Positions 47,495 through 57,924 of a stretch of DNA of 64,000 nt are shown here, one piece after another (the stretch's first letter is position 1; every line of letters starts with the position of its first letter). Made by a program: the position numbers and the translations under genes. The notes below the pieces were generated by a model that was not told where the DNA came from, did no database searches, and saw nothing but the letters and a program-made list of their open reading frames with translations. The stretch covers positions 62,001 through 126,000 of the forward strand of contig OX457036.1 of the NCBI GenBank assembly GCA_949752735.1, given 5' to 3'. This DNA comes from Lumbricus terrestris. Its lineage: Eukaryota; Annelida; Clitellata; Crassiclitellata; Lumbricidae.

Positions 47495-47968
47495 AGTCCT
47501 GTTCGCCCGTGTCGAAATCCTCTTCTTCTTCGTTCCACCGCTGCCACCAGAATGTCGTGACCGACTCTAGCTTTATGCTCAAAATCGCGCCACGATGTTC
47601 AAACTCGAAGAAGAGAGGATGGTTTTGTTGGTTTTATTGATTATTAATAAATGACGGTTAATATACGATATCAATAATCTACGACTAAGGCGATCAGTTT
47701 AACAGAATCCCGGTCCTTCGGCCGCTCTCCCTCTCTATCGATTTATGACCGTTGATTCAATCTTGTTCGACGATGTTACGTGTCTGTGATCATATCGAGA
47801 GCGCCCCGATTCCAGGTGACGCGACGATTATATACCCCAGCGTGGTGGGGCAACGCCAGAGGTGGCGATTCGTTCTGGGGTACAGTCAAAGGCTAATTGC
47901 CTCTTTCAAGTCGGCCGCAGGGTCCGTTACTGCCGCCTAGATCGGTCGGTCAAATGTTACCCCTGCCC
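47495..47968 (-). other. 5' leader of the LTR element with TATA-like motif
   Basis: Region just inside the 5' LTR. On the minus strand GGGGTATATAATC (47828-47838 core) resembles a TATA box and lies about 130 bp inside the LTR boundary. The first bases after the LTR (GGGCAGGGGTAACA) do not match a tRNA 3' end I recognise. Confidence 0.4.
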
Positions 47969-48148
47969 TGATAGCAGACCCCCCAGTCGAATCACTTAGG
48001 TGCCCTCCCTATCTTCAGGTCCGTAAATGTTCTGCCCACGACGAGTTCTCACAGCAGGCGTCGTTTGAAGTGGTCACCGTCGTGTTGTTGATGTGGCGCC
48101 GAAGATGACCTGGTGTCGCTGGTTGGCCTTGTGGAGGCGACCGCGACA
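47969..48148 (-). repeat. 5' LTR
   Basis: 180 bp, TG...CA, same length as the downstream copy with three substitutions, which implies a modest age since insertion. The flank (CCCCCC at 48149) shows no duplication of the other flank. Confidence 0.88.
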
Positions 48149-48840
48149 CCCCCCAATGAAAAATGTAAAAATAATATATTGCATTACTTGCACATTATTG
48201 TAAGAATTACAGTGTGCAGCGTGTAGGCCTACTGGCTGCCCAGAAACCGCAGAAGATCGCAATACTAGAAGGGAAAAAACTTGAAATTAGATCATTTTAC
48301 CCCGAGGTGAAAAGTTTTCAGGCGCAAAAATCCTATGAAAAGTATGTGATGACTTTAAAAAAAGGTCGCAAAAAATTTGTCATCAAAATTTTTGGTAAGC
48401 ACCTCCCTAAATCAAATCCTGGCAAATCTTTGTTGTCAGTGCTGATCAGTGCTGAGGTGGTGGTGGATATTGACGAGCTTCGGATGGTGGTATTACCAAA
48501 GGATTCAGGAACGAAGGCATCTTAATTATTTTTGCACAAGGGATTTCGCCCAAGTGAACATTTTTACATCTCGGAAATTTTGGTTTCTTCTTTTAGACTT
48601 AGACACTTCACATTATACCAATTTATTATAATGTTTCTTTTTTAGTCAACTAACCCAATTGGTTGAAAGAATTTACGTGGATGATGAATTGATGATGATA
48701 ATTTATACTTCAACAGATGAAGAAAATTTTTCATAAATTTGTCAAGTACTCGAATTGAATTTTCTCTGGTAGCCAGAAGAAATAGAAAATGATTATAAAG
48801 ACTAACGAAGAAAATAATTAAAATTGTAACGAGTCAATTT
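48149..48840. other. unassigned AT-rich sequence
   Basis: A plus frame 48214-48525 (about 103 codons, Lys-rich, no ATG at its start) has no recognisable domain and could be an exon fragment or chance. The rest is AT-rich with no feature I can support. Confidence 0.3.
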
Positions 48841-49007
48841 TTATTTAATGTTCGGTTTTGAAATAATGCAAATAGAGTCTATCGCAAAAGAGCCAGGCGT
48901 TTTTGCACAGCTTTTTTGTTTGAAATCGAGGAGGTTCAAGTAATGAAGGGGCCCACCACCGAAGCCCTGCACAAGGGCCCCCAAAAACCTTGCTACGCCA
49001 CTGATGG
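48841..49007 (-). mobile_element. possible DNA-transposon end fragment
   Basis: On the minus strand CAGTGGCGTAGCAAGG begins a GC-rich stretch followed by GGGGGCCC and AT-rich sequence. CAGTGGCG-type ends are common termini of animal DNA transposons. No partner end or target duplication was found, so this is a fragment at best. 49008-49558 holds nothing I can identify. Confidence 0.3.
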
Positions 49008-49558
49008 GTGGAGTTTGGTTTTGGTTTTGGAGGGGATACACAAATTCCTTGGGCTTTGGGCAGATGACCTTTTCTAGTCCTTCGGTTGAAATCTTGCGAA
49101 AAAGATACTATTTTTCCAGGTAAAAAGGTTGATGACCTTTTGTTAGCGAAAATATTTTCCAGCAAAAAAGCTGAGTTCATGGGAGGAGGGCTAAACCCGG
49201 TGAAAGATACCATTTTCACAACAAAAAATCTGAGTTCTGGGCTTTCTTGGGGGCTTAGTTCCCAGGCTCTGATAAACTCCACCCAGGCTCAAACTAGCTA
49301 TATGCGAAAACCAAAATCTACTTCTTCATCTCGCTCTGATATCTATTGTTCGCTGCAGGACTATGACTGCTTTGCCCAAAATCCATCCATTTAGAATGAC
49401 CATACATATATACCTCGTACTATGCACTAAACTAATGACTCGATGTTTTTCAGCAATAATCTCAGTCTTCAAAGGAATTTGTTATCCTATATGGTTTACG
49501 CGCTGACAGAGCTTCTGAATAATATTACATTGTGCCGTTATTGTGTCAGACCTTTAAC

Positions 49559-49992
49559 TTAAGAGCGTTTCTCGCAGCAAGAGCCTTTCAGACGCGCTCC
49601 AAGTGCGTGTAATCCCGAGAGAAAAGGTAGTTTTGAGACAGAGAACGATGACGAAAGACTACGAGAGAGGAATACAGAGCGAATTGATGACATGCAGTTT
49701 ATTCCATAGGGAGCGACAATACAGGCAAATGATCTGGATCGACCCATGGCGGTCCTGACACGGAGATCAAAGATGCCAAGCCGATGAGAGGACCTAAGAG
49801 AACGCGGCGAAGTGACAGAAATGGGGTGGAGAATTAGATCACGAAGAAACATCGGATTAAGACCCAGATGAGTCTTTAGGACCAAAATAAGAACTTTGAA
49901 TTGTATACGATTATCGAGGGCGGAAGCCACTGAAGTTTTTCGGCCATGAATGTAGAAATGTGCGAGAATCGAGGATGACGGGAAGTTGGGCA
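49559..49992 (-). pseudogene. LINE family A, 3' part of ORF2 (interrupted copy)
   Basis: The frame ending at 49559 aligns by eye with the C-terminal 100 residues or so of the intact LINE at 61667-64000 (shared elements: KxLILVLKT, LRSSHRL, RTAMGRSRSF), with decay such as loss of the conserved W. Its 3' sequence (CGCTCCAAGTGCG) matches the intact copy's 3' UTR. It continues after an insertion, at 51883. Confidence 0.75.
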
Positions 49993-50173
49993 CATGGGCG
50001 CCCGCACATAGGGGCAAGAGGGGACACTTGCCCCTCTGGAAAATTGATGTTCCTATTTTTAACACTTACGTTTTAGATTTTTTTGACAAATTTCCTTGTA
50101 TTAAAGTGCAGATGTTACTACGATGCACAAAGTAAAACTAAGAAATTTACATTTAGAATACTCTGTGAAACAT

Positions 50174-51817
50174 AACATAACATAACAGGGTTTACGGTGG
50201 TTCAGGATACTCGTGATCTGTGTGAGAACCACCACTTTTACAATGTTTTAAAAACCTATCAGCCCTAGCTTGGCCTTGAAGTTTATGAGCGTCTCCACCG
50301 ACACTGCCTCTTCGCTCAGCTCGTTCCAGGCCTTCACTGTTCTGCTGCTAAAAAATCTTTGCTTGATGGCACCCTCGGACTTTCTGAATATTTTATATTG
50401 GTGTCCTCTTAAACCTCTAATGCCTGCCAATTGAAAAAATCTCGAGTATGGTGTTATTTCTTTGTTAGTCACCAGCTTGTAAGTCTCAATAAAGTCTCCT
50501 CTGCATCTTCGCTTCTCCAGTGTTGTCAATCCACATTTTATCAATCTTTCTTCATACGTTAGAGTTCCATTATCCTCTAATCATCTTAGTTGTTCGCCTT
50601 TGCACCTTTTCGAGCACCTGCTGATCTTTTTGTGTGTATGGACTCCATGCCTGAACACAGTACTCTAAGTGAGGTCTGACTAGTAAGTAAGTAAGTAAGT
50701 ATATACTTTATTGAACCGCCTGCAAACGCACTGCGGGAACAATGTACAAGAACAGAATAATTAATGCAATTATACAATCAAGACAAATAGAAATATGCAA
50801 TTCAATAAACACATTATACAACTACATAATAGACATGTTGGGAACTATACAGGAGAGAACATAGGCTAGACAGGAAAAAAATATATATTGTCACTTGAAT
50901 AGCATCCGTGTTATAAAGCCACATCTGGTAAGTGCGTCTGCATGAGGAATCTCACGGTTATGAGAACGAGGACGGAGTGAGTAGGTAGCATTTTTAATGG
51001 GAGGTAATAGAGTAGCAAGGACGTGGCTTGGGTTGTAGAGTACAAAAGAGAAGAGGGAGGAATCAGCGTGACCACAGAGGTCATCGAACGACTTCTGGTC
51101 GGCAGGAAGAAAGTTGAGCCGCACCATTTTCCGTATTATTGCATTAATACAATAATTAATTATATAATATTATATAATATTATATAATTATACAATAATT
51201 AATAGACTAGAGTTTTAAAAAACTTCAGGATGATGTTTTTTTCTCTGCTGACCACTGTTCTTTGTATATGTCCCAGAACCTTGTTTGCTCTGTTCGCTGC
51301 TTCTCTGCATTGTCTTGATGGTTTTGCACTTTTGTGTATTATGACTCCAAGATCTTTTTCCTCCTCTGTTGTTCTTAATTTCCTGTCTCCCATTCCATAT
51401 TCAAATACGATGTTCTTTCTTCCCATGTGCATCACTGCACATTTATCTACATTGAACAGCATATTCCAGTCTTCGGACCACTTGTACAGTCTTTCCAAGT
51501 CATTTCTTAGGGTGTTGGCCTCCTCCTCATTGTTCACCTCTGCGCATAGTTTTGTGTCGTCAGCAAACTTAGAGATTTTGGAGACAATTCCTTCATCTAA
51601 GCTTATATCATTGATAAAAATTACAAATAGCAGTGGCCCTAAGACCGACCCCTGTGGTACTCCACTTGTAACATCTATCCAGCTTGAGTTTCTGCCCATT
51701 ACCCGAACTTGTTGTCTCCTCCCTTTTAACCAGTTGGTGACCCAGTTCAGTAGACACCCTTCTATTCCGCATCATTATGCTTTTAATATTCTGCTTTGAA
51801 TTTTCCATCTGTTGTTA
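50174..51817 (-). mobile_element. LINE family B (Jockey/CR1-like), 5'-truncated, interrupted
   Basis: RT core at 51199-51699 with GVPQGSVLGPLLF and the catalytic FADDTK, then a conserved C-terminal region ([11 protein letters not shown] near 50600; GLRGHQYK, FFSSRTVKAWNEL at 50248-50544). It is broken by frameshifts near 50580 and 51700 and by an inserted LINE C at 50684-51204. The 3' tail is TTATG repeats (50170-50187), and AAACAT flanks both sides (50168, 51818) as a possible target duplication. The upstream half of the ORF is missing. Confidence 0.8.
50684..51204 (-). mobile_element. LINE family C 3' fragment inserted in LINE B
   Basis: Encodes the typical C-terminus LLPP...YSLRPRSHN...GFITRMLF (50891-51127) and ends in a 3' UTR with GTGCGTTTGCA and an ACTT-repeat tail at 50684-50700. 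It is flanked by GACTAG at 50678-50683 and 51205-51210, a 6-bp target duplication. The left 5' end is AT-rich (TATATAATAT, 51140-51200). Confidence 0.85.
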
Positions 51818-51882
51818 AAACATTAAGCCGTGGCCATTGTGCTTTGCCCCCTCCTGCAAAACTTTCTGCCGGCGCGTCCATG

Positions 51883-52155
51883 GTTGGGTAATACGCCTAG
51901 CAGTATAGCATTGAGTGAAGACTGTAAAGGAGATAGACGAACCTTAGGGAGGTCAACAAGGACAGAGTTACAGTGCTGTAGTCAATCCGAGAACAGACGA
52001 AATCGTGAACAATTGAAGTTAAGTTCGATGATGAACAGATTTGCGAATAGCCCTGAGACGCCTTAGCTGGTGGTAGGAAGAGCGAGTAAGCTTGGCAATG
52101 TGCTCTTTAAAGAGATTGTAATTGTAATTGAACATTTATATAGCGCCGCTCACAG
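51883..52155 (-). pseudogene. LINE family A fragment, continuation after nested insertion
   Basis: 51891-52115 corresponds to about 62040-62260 of the intact LINE (shared AGACGAAC, CAATxCGAGAACA, GAGxCGxCTTA). 52120-52155 holds a tail-like AATTAC repeat and GAACATTTATATAGCGCC, the 3' terminus of a related LINE. 52156-52718 has no feature I can support. Confidence 0.6.
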
Positions 52156-52719
52156 ATTAAGTGGTAATAAGTAGTTCACGAACACAAAAGCAAAAGGTGA
52201 AGTGAGGAAATGTTTAAGATAGTAGGCTAGAAGCGTAGAGAAGTTTTTAGACCTGATTCAAAGTGCCAAACCAAATCAACTGAGTTTTAAAAGAGTTTAA
52301 GGACAGGTGATAATTTTATGGAGACATCCAAAAAATGGAGATCTTAGCCCTCATACGAACAAAATTAATTTGAACAAAGGGGTCAGGCCAGAACTCCATG
52401 TTGATGATGGTTTTTTATGGGCAAAATATTGTCTTTTATATGCCACATTGTAGTATGGTATCAGAATAACCAAGGACAACAATGTATCAGTCTTTCTATG
52501 CAACATTAATCGTTTTATGATGAATTTCAACCTAAATGTTTAGCAACATTTATTGTGACGGTTTGTCATACATGTTTGATCAACTCAATAATAATTGTCT
52601 ATCTATCAAATTTGGAAATCAAATAAAGAAATCATAATTCTAGTAAAATTAGTATCGAGTGCCGTTATGTTCAAAGTCAGCATGATTTTTTTATAAAATA
52701 TCTATCAAAATAAATCGAA

Positions 52720-53190
52720 TGTGCCTACACCTAAATTGCAAGCATGTATCCTATAGTCCGTTAGCTGTTGCCTTAGGATTTATATGTCGCATGATGATGT
52801 ATTTCATCTCGGCTGTTAGGAAACTGTCAAAACTATCTTCAATATTCTCAATGTGTAAGTATTTTATTATTCCACATTTTTTACTACATGATGCAACAGA
52901 GCGCGTCCTCTTGGCAGTGTTTTTCACTACCAAACATTATCCAGAGCTTTACTTGTATTCATGTCTCTCGGCTTCATCAGTAGTCTATCAACAGTTTCGT
53001 CGTCGTTATATTCACTATCAGGTCTAGTCACATCATCATGTTCATCATCATCATCTTCTTGAATTTCTACATTGTCTTCATCATAAGAAACATCTGAAGG
53101 TTATTCTGCAGGTATTGGCATGTCCTCACGTCCACATTCTTTGTTGTTGCTATCACTGTCCAAACTGTCATCATTATACAGTATCGGTCA
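52720..53190 (-). pseudogene. possible piggyBac-like transposase remnant
   Basis: The minus strand reads a very acidic stretch (EIQEDDDDEHDD, 53030-53080) followed, after stops and frameshifts, by DSFDSFLTAEMKYIIMRHIN (52760-52850). The acidic N-terminus and the spacing of the F-F-E-M-H/N pattern resemble the entry to a piggyBac transposase domain. No catalytic residues survive here, and the resemblance is weak. Confidence 0.3.
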
Positions 53191-53344
53191 ATATTATCTT
53201 CAGTACCTCTTTATCACTCAATCAATTTGGTCGTTTAGATGTGCTAATTGTAGCTCATCAGCAGAGGAACAAAGTCAGAAAAGCAATTTGAGAAAATATC
53301 TCTGTGCAAAAAGTTATGCATCATATATATCAAAGGTGTCTGGC

Positions 53345-53566
53345 CCCTTGTTCTGTGAGGGTTGAGATAATTAATTTGACTTGCAATAAGGAGTTGGGCA
53401 GAACGGGACCCTTGGACATAAGCTTGGACATCATTAGCGAAAAGGTGACCACATAAGGAACGGCTGGGGAAGAGTAGAGGAAATTCCAGCCGCGTAAGGG
53501 ATTAATAAGAAATGGCCTAGGACGGAACCCAACACAACAGGGACCTACTAAGTCCTCGCGACACAA
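53345..53566 (-). pseudogene. LINE family A fragment, RT palm region
   Basis: Aligns by eye with 62430-62600 of the intact LINE (TGGACATCxTxAGCGAA, CAxAGGAACGG, GGCCxAGGACxGAACC). The FADD motif is damaged. 53567-54109 contains only a short TAA microsatellite (about 53908-53930) and no gene I can support. Confidence 0.65.
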
Positions 53567-54109
53567 GAAGTGACCATTTTGTGCCGATCAGACAGGTAGG
53601 ACCGATGTCAAATTAGGCGAGGACTGTCGAATTGGCAGGAGGTTTCAAGGTGCTGCACCAGAATTTCAGTAACTATCGGTAACTATGCAAGAAGCGCGAC
53701 ATGAGTCTCTGGATACGACCTCAAACGATACTACCAGATTTTTTATTTGCTGCAGCAAATTAACGTAAAACAAGAAATTGTATTCTAACAGAAATGTAAC
53801 AACGTCGACTGCTCTAATGATTGTTGCCGCAAGTTGGCGTTTTGGATGTGGCTAAAGAATTGGTGGTAGTACATGGTGACTAAAAATTGATGGAAGTACA
53901 TGTATTAATAATAATAATAATAATAATATTGTCCGAAAATGTTAATTGACGCCAGTTTATCATCAATTTTCCAAAGACGAGAATCACCGCCAAAGACGAT
54001 ATTTTCGAGGTGTTTTCAAATAGGTCCATGGTGGTCGTTGAAAAAGCTGGCCAAGATACTTCTGGGTGGTGCAGAGTATTTGTCCTTGCAATGCTGCACG
54101 GACCTGTTA

Positions 54110-55048
54110 TCAGTCAATTAGGAGGACGTCCTTCTGTTGCCACTTGAAGGACACACCGACCTCTTCGTAGACCTCCTTCAAAGTCTCAATCTTGTCATCG
54201 CTGATGGTATCAAAGTTGGGGAAGATGACGTTGAAGTTTTTGAAGTCGTTTGTGTACTGCGACATGATGAATAATGGGAACAGCGAGTTGAACCACATCG
54301 TCTTACCCGTTCTTTGATCGACTCGGATCGCAGGTAATACTTTGGTAAGTGTTTTCATAGATCCATCTTCGAGCCACTCGACGTCATAGCCACTGGCCCT
54401 CGATTTTCTCTCGGCTTCCTCCTTATCAGAGGTCGAGAATGATGACTGCCAGCCGCGTCCGTATAAAACGCTGGAGTCATTTCCATTTGAAGAGACTTTC
54501 AAGTAACGCAATCCCTCTCTCTTGAGGCGGTTCACGAAGTCTGGGTCTCGTTCTGCCATCTTGCGATAGACAACATTCGATAGTGCGATGGGAGTGTTGC
54601 CTCCCTCCATGGCTGGAATATCGCAGTAGAAGAAGAGGATGAGAGGGTATTCGTGCAAATGCGCCATCTCGTGATGAAATGGGACTATAAAGTCAGGAGA
54701 AGTTTCACTGGCTATGTAAACGTTGCCAACAACATGTTTCCGCACTCCGAGGCCCAACGCGTCATGGAAAAGATCGTAGCCGTATGCTTTGGAAAACTGG
54801 TCGAACTCACCCGGAGTGTCTAAGGGAAATCCTCGGAAGAGGATAGCTCCGAATTTGAGGAGAAGGTTCTCGATGATCTTGAGATTCTTCTTGATCCAAT
54901 TATTCCAGAACTCGGATTCTTTTTCCAGGAAGTCGTCCGATGGACTCAGAATCAACAGAAATGAGAGACCGTCGAAGACTTTCTGCTCCTTGATGTTTAC
55001 AGATATGACCCCCTCCGGAAGGTCATCGGCGTCTAGTGCGTTCGGCAT
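54110..55048 (-). CDS. TauD/clavaminate-synthase-like dioxygenase, 3'-truncated
   Basis: 312 residues from MPNALDADD (chosen because it aligns with the start of the paralogous exon at 61419; an in-frame ATG lies 19 codons upstream). It resembles Fe(II)/2-oxoglutarate-dependent TauD/TfdA enzymes of the clavaminate-synthase-like (At3g21360-type) group: FGAILFRGF (66-74), iron ligands H125 and E127 in FHHEMAH, EGGNTPIALSNVVYRKM (148-164), and WQQKDVLLID at the end. The family continues for about 25-30 residues with the distal iron-binding His and an Arg; here TGA TAA follows immediately, so the active site is incomplete. No intron interrupts it, even where the paralog has one, so it may be a retrocopy or an intron-loss copy, probably a pseudogene. 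Natural substrate unknown. Confidence 0.7.
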   Translation of the reverse strand: MPNALDADDLPEGVISVNIKEQKVFDGLSFLLILSPSDDFLEKESEFWNNWIKKNLKIIENLLLKFGAILFRGFPLDTPGEFDQFSKAYGYDLFHDALGLGVRKHVVGNVYIASETSPDFIVPFHHEMAHLHEYPLILFFYCDIPAMEGGNTPIALSNVVYRKMAERDPDFVNRLKREGLRYLKVSSNGNDSSVLYGRGWQSSFSTSDKEEAERKSRASGYDVEWLEDGSMKTLTKVLPAIRVDQRTGKTMWFNSLFPLFIMSQYTNDFKNFNVIFPNFDTISDDKIETLKEVYEEVGVSFKWQQKDVLLID

Positions 55049-55435
55049 GGTTGAATGCTGATCAGACAATGCTAAATAATCAGATAAAGGAAGCCAATCA
55101 ATCATTAAATTCCTCGATCGATTTATTATACCTTCATTAATTCTACCAACTGTTCGTCACATTTTCCATACTGAAATAAAACATTCGAATTGGCTGCCAA
55201 TTAAACAAAGACGTCTGTTGTGACGGCATTGAGACTGATTCGACCACTTCTTATTGTGGAATTAAGTTATCGGTTTTTGATGTCGTTAATCTTTAATTCA
55301 GAATCAGATGGAGTTCACGAGTTATTTGATACAGGTGCTGCAATAATGATATCATTGTCATCCAGCGAATTTATTTCAGACTACTGGGGTACTCGTCGTT
55401 GCCCGGGAATTTTAAGATTCGGGCCGTTCCCCACC
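55049..55435. other. 5' flank of the dioxygenase copy
   Basis: AT-rich, with ATTCAACC just before the ATG resembling AATCAACC before the paralog's ATG, which suggests shared upstream sequence. No promoter element can be called with confidence. Confidence 0.35.
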
Positions 55436-55685
55436 AATCCCTCCTTCCGTCCCTCCATATATCCCTTCATCCCTCAAATCCTAATTCCATCCCTCCCACT
55501 CTCCCGCCCTCCTTCCCACCCTCCCTCCATCCCACCCTCCCATCATCCCTCCCTCTCATCCTCCCTCCCACCCTCACTCCCACCCTCCCTCTCACACTCC
55601 CACCCTCTCTACCTCCCTCCATCTTACCCTCCCTCACTTCCTAACCCATCACACGCCACCACACCCACCACACCCACCACACTCT
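55436..55685. repeat. pyrimidine-rich low-complexity tract
   Basis: About 250 bp of CCCTCC, CCATC and CACACCAC words, almost purine-free on the plus strand. It could adopt triplex-type structures; no coding role. Confidence 0.85.
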
Positions 55686-55689
55686 GACC

Positions 55690-55985
55690 TCCACCGGGTA
55701 CGAGACCCGTGAAATCCGGACTGGCAAAAGCGCTGGCCTTAAACACCTTTAAACGGTGTCAACCGCTGCTTTTATGCGTATGGGACCCCAAAAGAAAAGT
55801 GCTTTAATAAGCCTGTGAGGGAAACGGCCAGTAGAGAAATGAGGGTTTTTGCCCTCCCCACCTTGGCCCCCATGAAGGCAGAGATTCGCCGACTCCAATG
55901 TCCTGTGTCGGGTTGACCTCGCCCACGAAGGATTGGGGTCGATTGCTTAAAAACTGTGGCCGTGCATAGCTAACAATAAAAAAAC
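55690..55985. other. unidentified GC-moderate block, possibly a SINE
   Basis: Compositionally distinct from its flanks, containing GGTACGAGACCCG near 55697 and an A-rich end (AATAAAAAAAC near 55974). This could be a tRNA-derived SINE with a poly-A tail, but I could not fold convincing A and B boxes. 55986-56560 holds nothing I recognise. Confidence 0.25.
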
Positions 55986-56566
55986 TTACTAAAATATGTA
56001 TAAGATTGGAGGAAAAATTAAATTCACCTTAACGAAGATTGCATTGATGCTTTTGAATTGACGTATAAACGACAGAATGAATACGACCAATCTCTACAGG
56101 GATGTTCTCATGTTTCTAACAATCGCAGAATTGCATTGTTCTATTATATTTGACGACAAGGAACAATGTGGTGGCTGCAGAGTCCGAAGTATAAGTTTAA
56201 AATATATAGGCCGTTGCCTTGACATCCAGCAATGATTGTACATTGTTCTTGAGGCACCACATGTCTGAGATATTTTTACATGTACATATGTCACTCACAA
56301 TAAACCGAAAGACCATATAAATTCACATACGAAAAAAACGCTGTCCTGGCATAGAAATACTTTTGAACCCTGATTGTTGTTTCGGTAGAATGGAGGTTGC
56401 CCTAGATCGAATATAAAACACAGAAGACTTAAATACAAAAACATTATCCTGCAATGAGAGATTAAACTGAAATAGGAAACTCCATACATAGGCTACTTCA
56501 CTATATTGAGCAGTTTCAGTTACATGTAAATGGTAGGAACAATATGCAGTGTCTGGACGGTAGAAG

Positions 56567-57536
56567 GCCGGTGTGGCATGAAATCTTGTCCGGCATGAAA
56601 TTATGTCCGGAAAGCGTTGTCATTGGTTCATGTGACCGATGACATCAATTAGCAACTGTCAAGCTAAAGCATCATGAAATCTTGTCCGGGAAAGACATAA
56701 AATACCAAAGATAATAATAATTCCAGCGCAGCGTGTCCATCTAATAATAGACATCAACATCTATATTTGGAACTTGTTATTAACAGTAACCACATATCGT
56801 TTCCGGTAAAGACCTAAAATACTTAAAATAATAATTACAACGTCCCATAAAAATTGGGAGCTATAATTACGACAAATAGAGCAAATTAAATTATTAGCCT
56901 AGTCGTAGCCCAGACAGCCAGGCAGGCTGTCGTCCCGATGGTGGCCCACTGGTGTAATTTGTCCTATATACGCGGTCATCGGCTAACTGACATTCCATGA
57001 CTTTGCCATGATCTCAGCGACTGTCGAACAATTCCATGGGCCTCAGTGTTGCACCCAGTGAGCCCACGTATTGTTGATGGCCAGATACAATGCTAACAGT
57101 TTGCCATCGGTGAAGAACAGTCTTAAGGAAACTGGGCCTGTCAGCCAAAGTTTGGGTGGGAGGTGTGGAAGGGTCGGGCGCTGCCTGAATTCAATAGGGA
57201 AACAAGACGGGAGGCGTGGGGAGAGGAGGTAGCAACGCAGCCCAGGTTTCAAATTCATTGGCTTCAAACAATGGAACCTCGGTAGCCTATTTAGCAACGG
57301 CTTTCCCTACACGTGCGCTGCAAGGTTTATATTAGCGCCAACGTCCACTTGTATGATTGGTGCTTTGTAGGCTATTTAGGCTAGTGAGCAATGGAATACA
57401 TGTAACGGCGGAGTCGGACACGATTTCATGCCGGACAATATCTCATACATAGGCCGCATGAAATACTGTCTTGACAACGGAAGTGGGCGGAGCCGGACAA
57501 TATTTCATGCCGGACATAATTTCATGCCACACCGGC
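56567..57536. mobile_element. 970-bp non-autonomous TIR element with subterminal repeats
   Basis: Termini GCCGGTGTGGCATGAAAT (56567) and ATTTCATGCCACACCGGC (57536) are inverted repeats of about 44 bp with about four mismatches. A 17-bp word CATGAAATCTTGTCCGG, exact or near-exact, occurs at 56577, 56594 and 56673 and in inverted form at 57431, 57493 and 57510, as expected for transposase-binding subterminal sites. No transposase ORF lies between them. The target duplication is not clear. The class is undetermined. Confidence 0.7.
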
Positions 57537-57589
57537 TGCTTAAGAAAAGGAAGATGCTGCAAGAACAGCAAGCCACTGTGGGGACTTTG

Positions 57590-57790
57590 AGAGAAAGGAA
57601 TGATTTGCGATAGGGTCATGGTTTTGACACAATCATGCCAATATATCCAGGTTTGTTTGCGTACGGTAATTAAGAGTGGGAAACGCAAAACACATTTCTC
57701 GGAAGCGGGAAGGAGACCTTCTGAAAGAGACGTACTAAATAAGCACAGCAGGAAGGGGACAATGCCATAATTATTATTATATACAGGCAT
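57590..57790 (-). pseudogene. LINE family A-like fragment, pre-RT region
   Basis: The minus strand reads LFSTSLSEGLLPASEKCV, corresponding to LFNRSLSEGCIPPSQKRA of the intact LINE (about 63055-63110). Short and decayed. Confidence 0.6.
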
Positions 57791-57817
57791 GGACAATTGT
57801 AATCGAAACAATTTAAT

Positions 57818-57915
57818 TATATATATATGTGTGTGTGTGCGTGCGTGTGTGTGTGTGTGTGCGTGCGCGCACGCGCACGCGCGCGCGCGCGCGCGCGCGC
57901 GTGTGTGTGTGTGTA
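57818..57915. repeat. 98-bp alternating purine-pyrimidine tract (TA/TG/CG)
   Basis: Uninterrupted alternation of purine and pyrimidine through TA, TG and CG segments, with a GC-dinucleotide core at 57871-57900. This is the sequence class that most readily forms Z-DNA. Confidence 0.9.
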
Positions 57916-57924
57916 GTCGAAGCT

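Larger units (their letters stand above)
41910..48148 (-). mobile_element. Gypsy-type LTR retrotransposon, pol largely deleted
   Basis: Bounded by 180-bp direct repeats with TG...CA ends (3 mismatches seen), transcribed on the minus strand. In element order: 5' LTR (47969-48148), a 2.5-kb leader with an 84-bp tandem repeat, gag-protease ORF (from 45399), integrase C-terminal remnant, reverse-transcriptase N-terminal remnant, purine tract, 3' LTR (41910-42089). Integrase before RT recalls Gmr1-like Gypsy elements. The integrase core, most of RT and RNase H are missing, so it cannot move by itself. No target-site duplication is visible (GTTGC on one side, CCCCC on the other) and no clear tRNA primer site follows the 5' LTR, so one end may derive from recombination. 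Confidence 0.85.
49985..51890. mobile_element. TIR-type DNA element nested in LINE A, 8-bp target duplication
   Basis: Left end CATGGGCGCCCGCA (49993) and right end CGGCGCGTCCATG (51882) are imperfect inverted repeats. Flanks GTTGGGCA (49985-49992) and GTTGGGTA (51883-51890) form an 8-bp duplication with one mismatch, the size made by hAT-like transposases. Removing the insert restores alignment to the intact LINE without a gap. Its own sequence is only about 230 bp (49993-50167 and 51824-51882); the rest is later insertions. A perfect hairpin AGGGGCAAG/CTTGCCCCT lies at 50010-50035. Confidence 0.55.

Noticed and set aside
55690..55985. tRNA gene or tRNA-derived SINE
   Set aside because: GGTACGAGACCCG hints at a B-box-like word, but no cloverleaf or A box could be assembled; listed only as unidentified.
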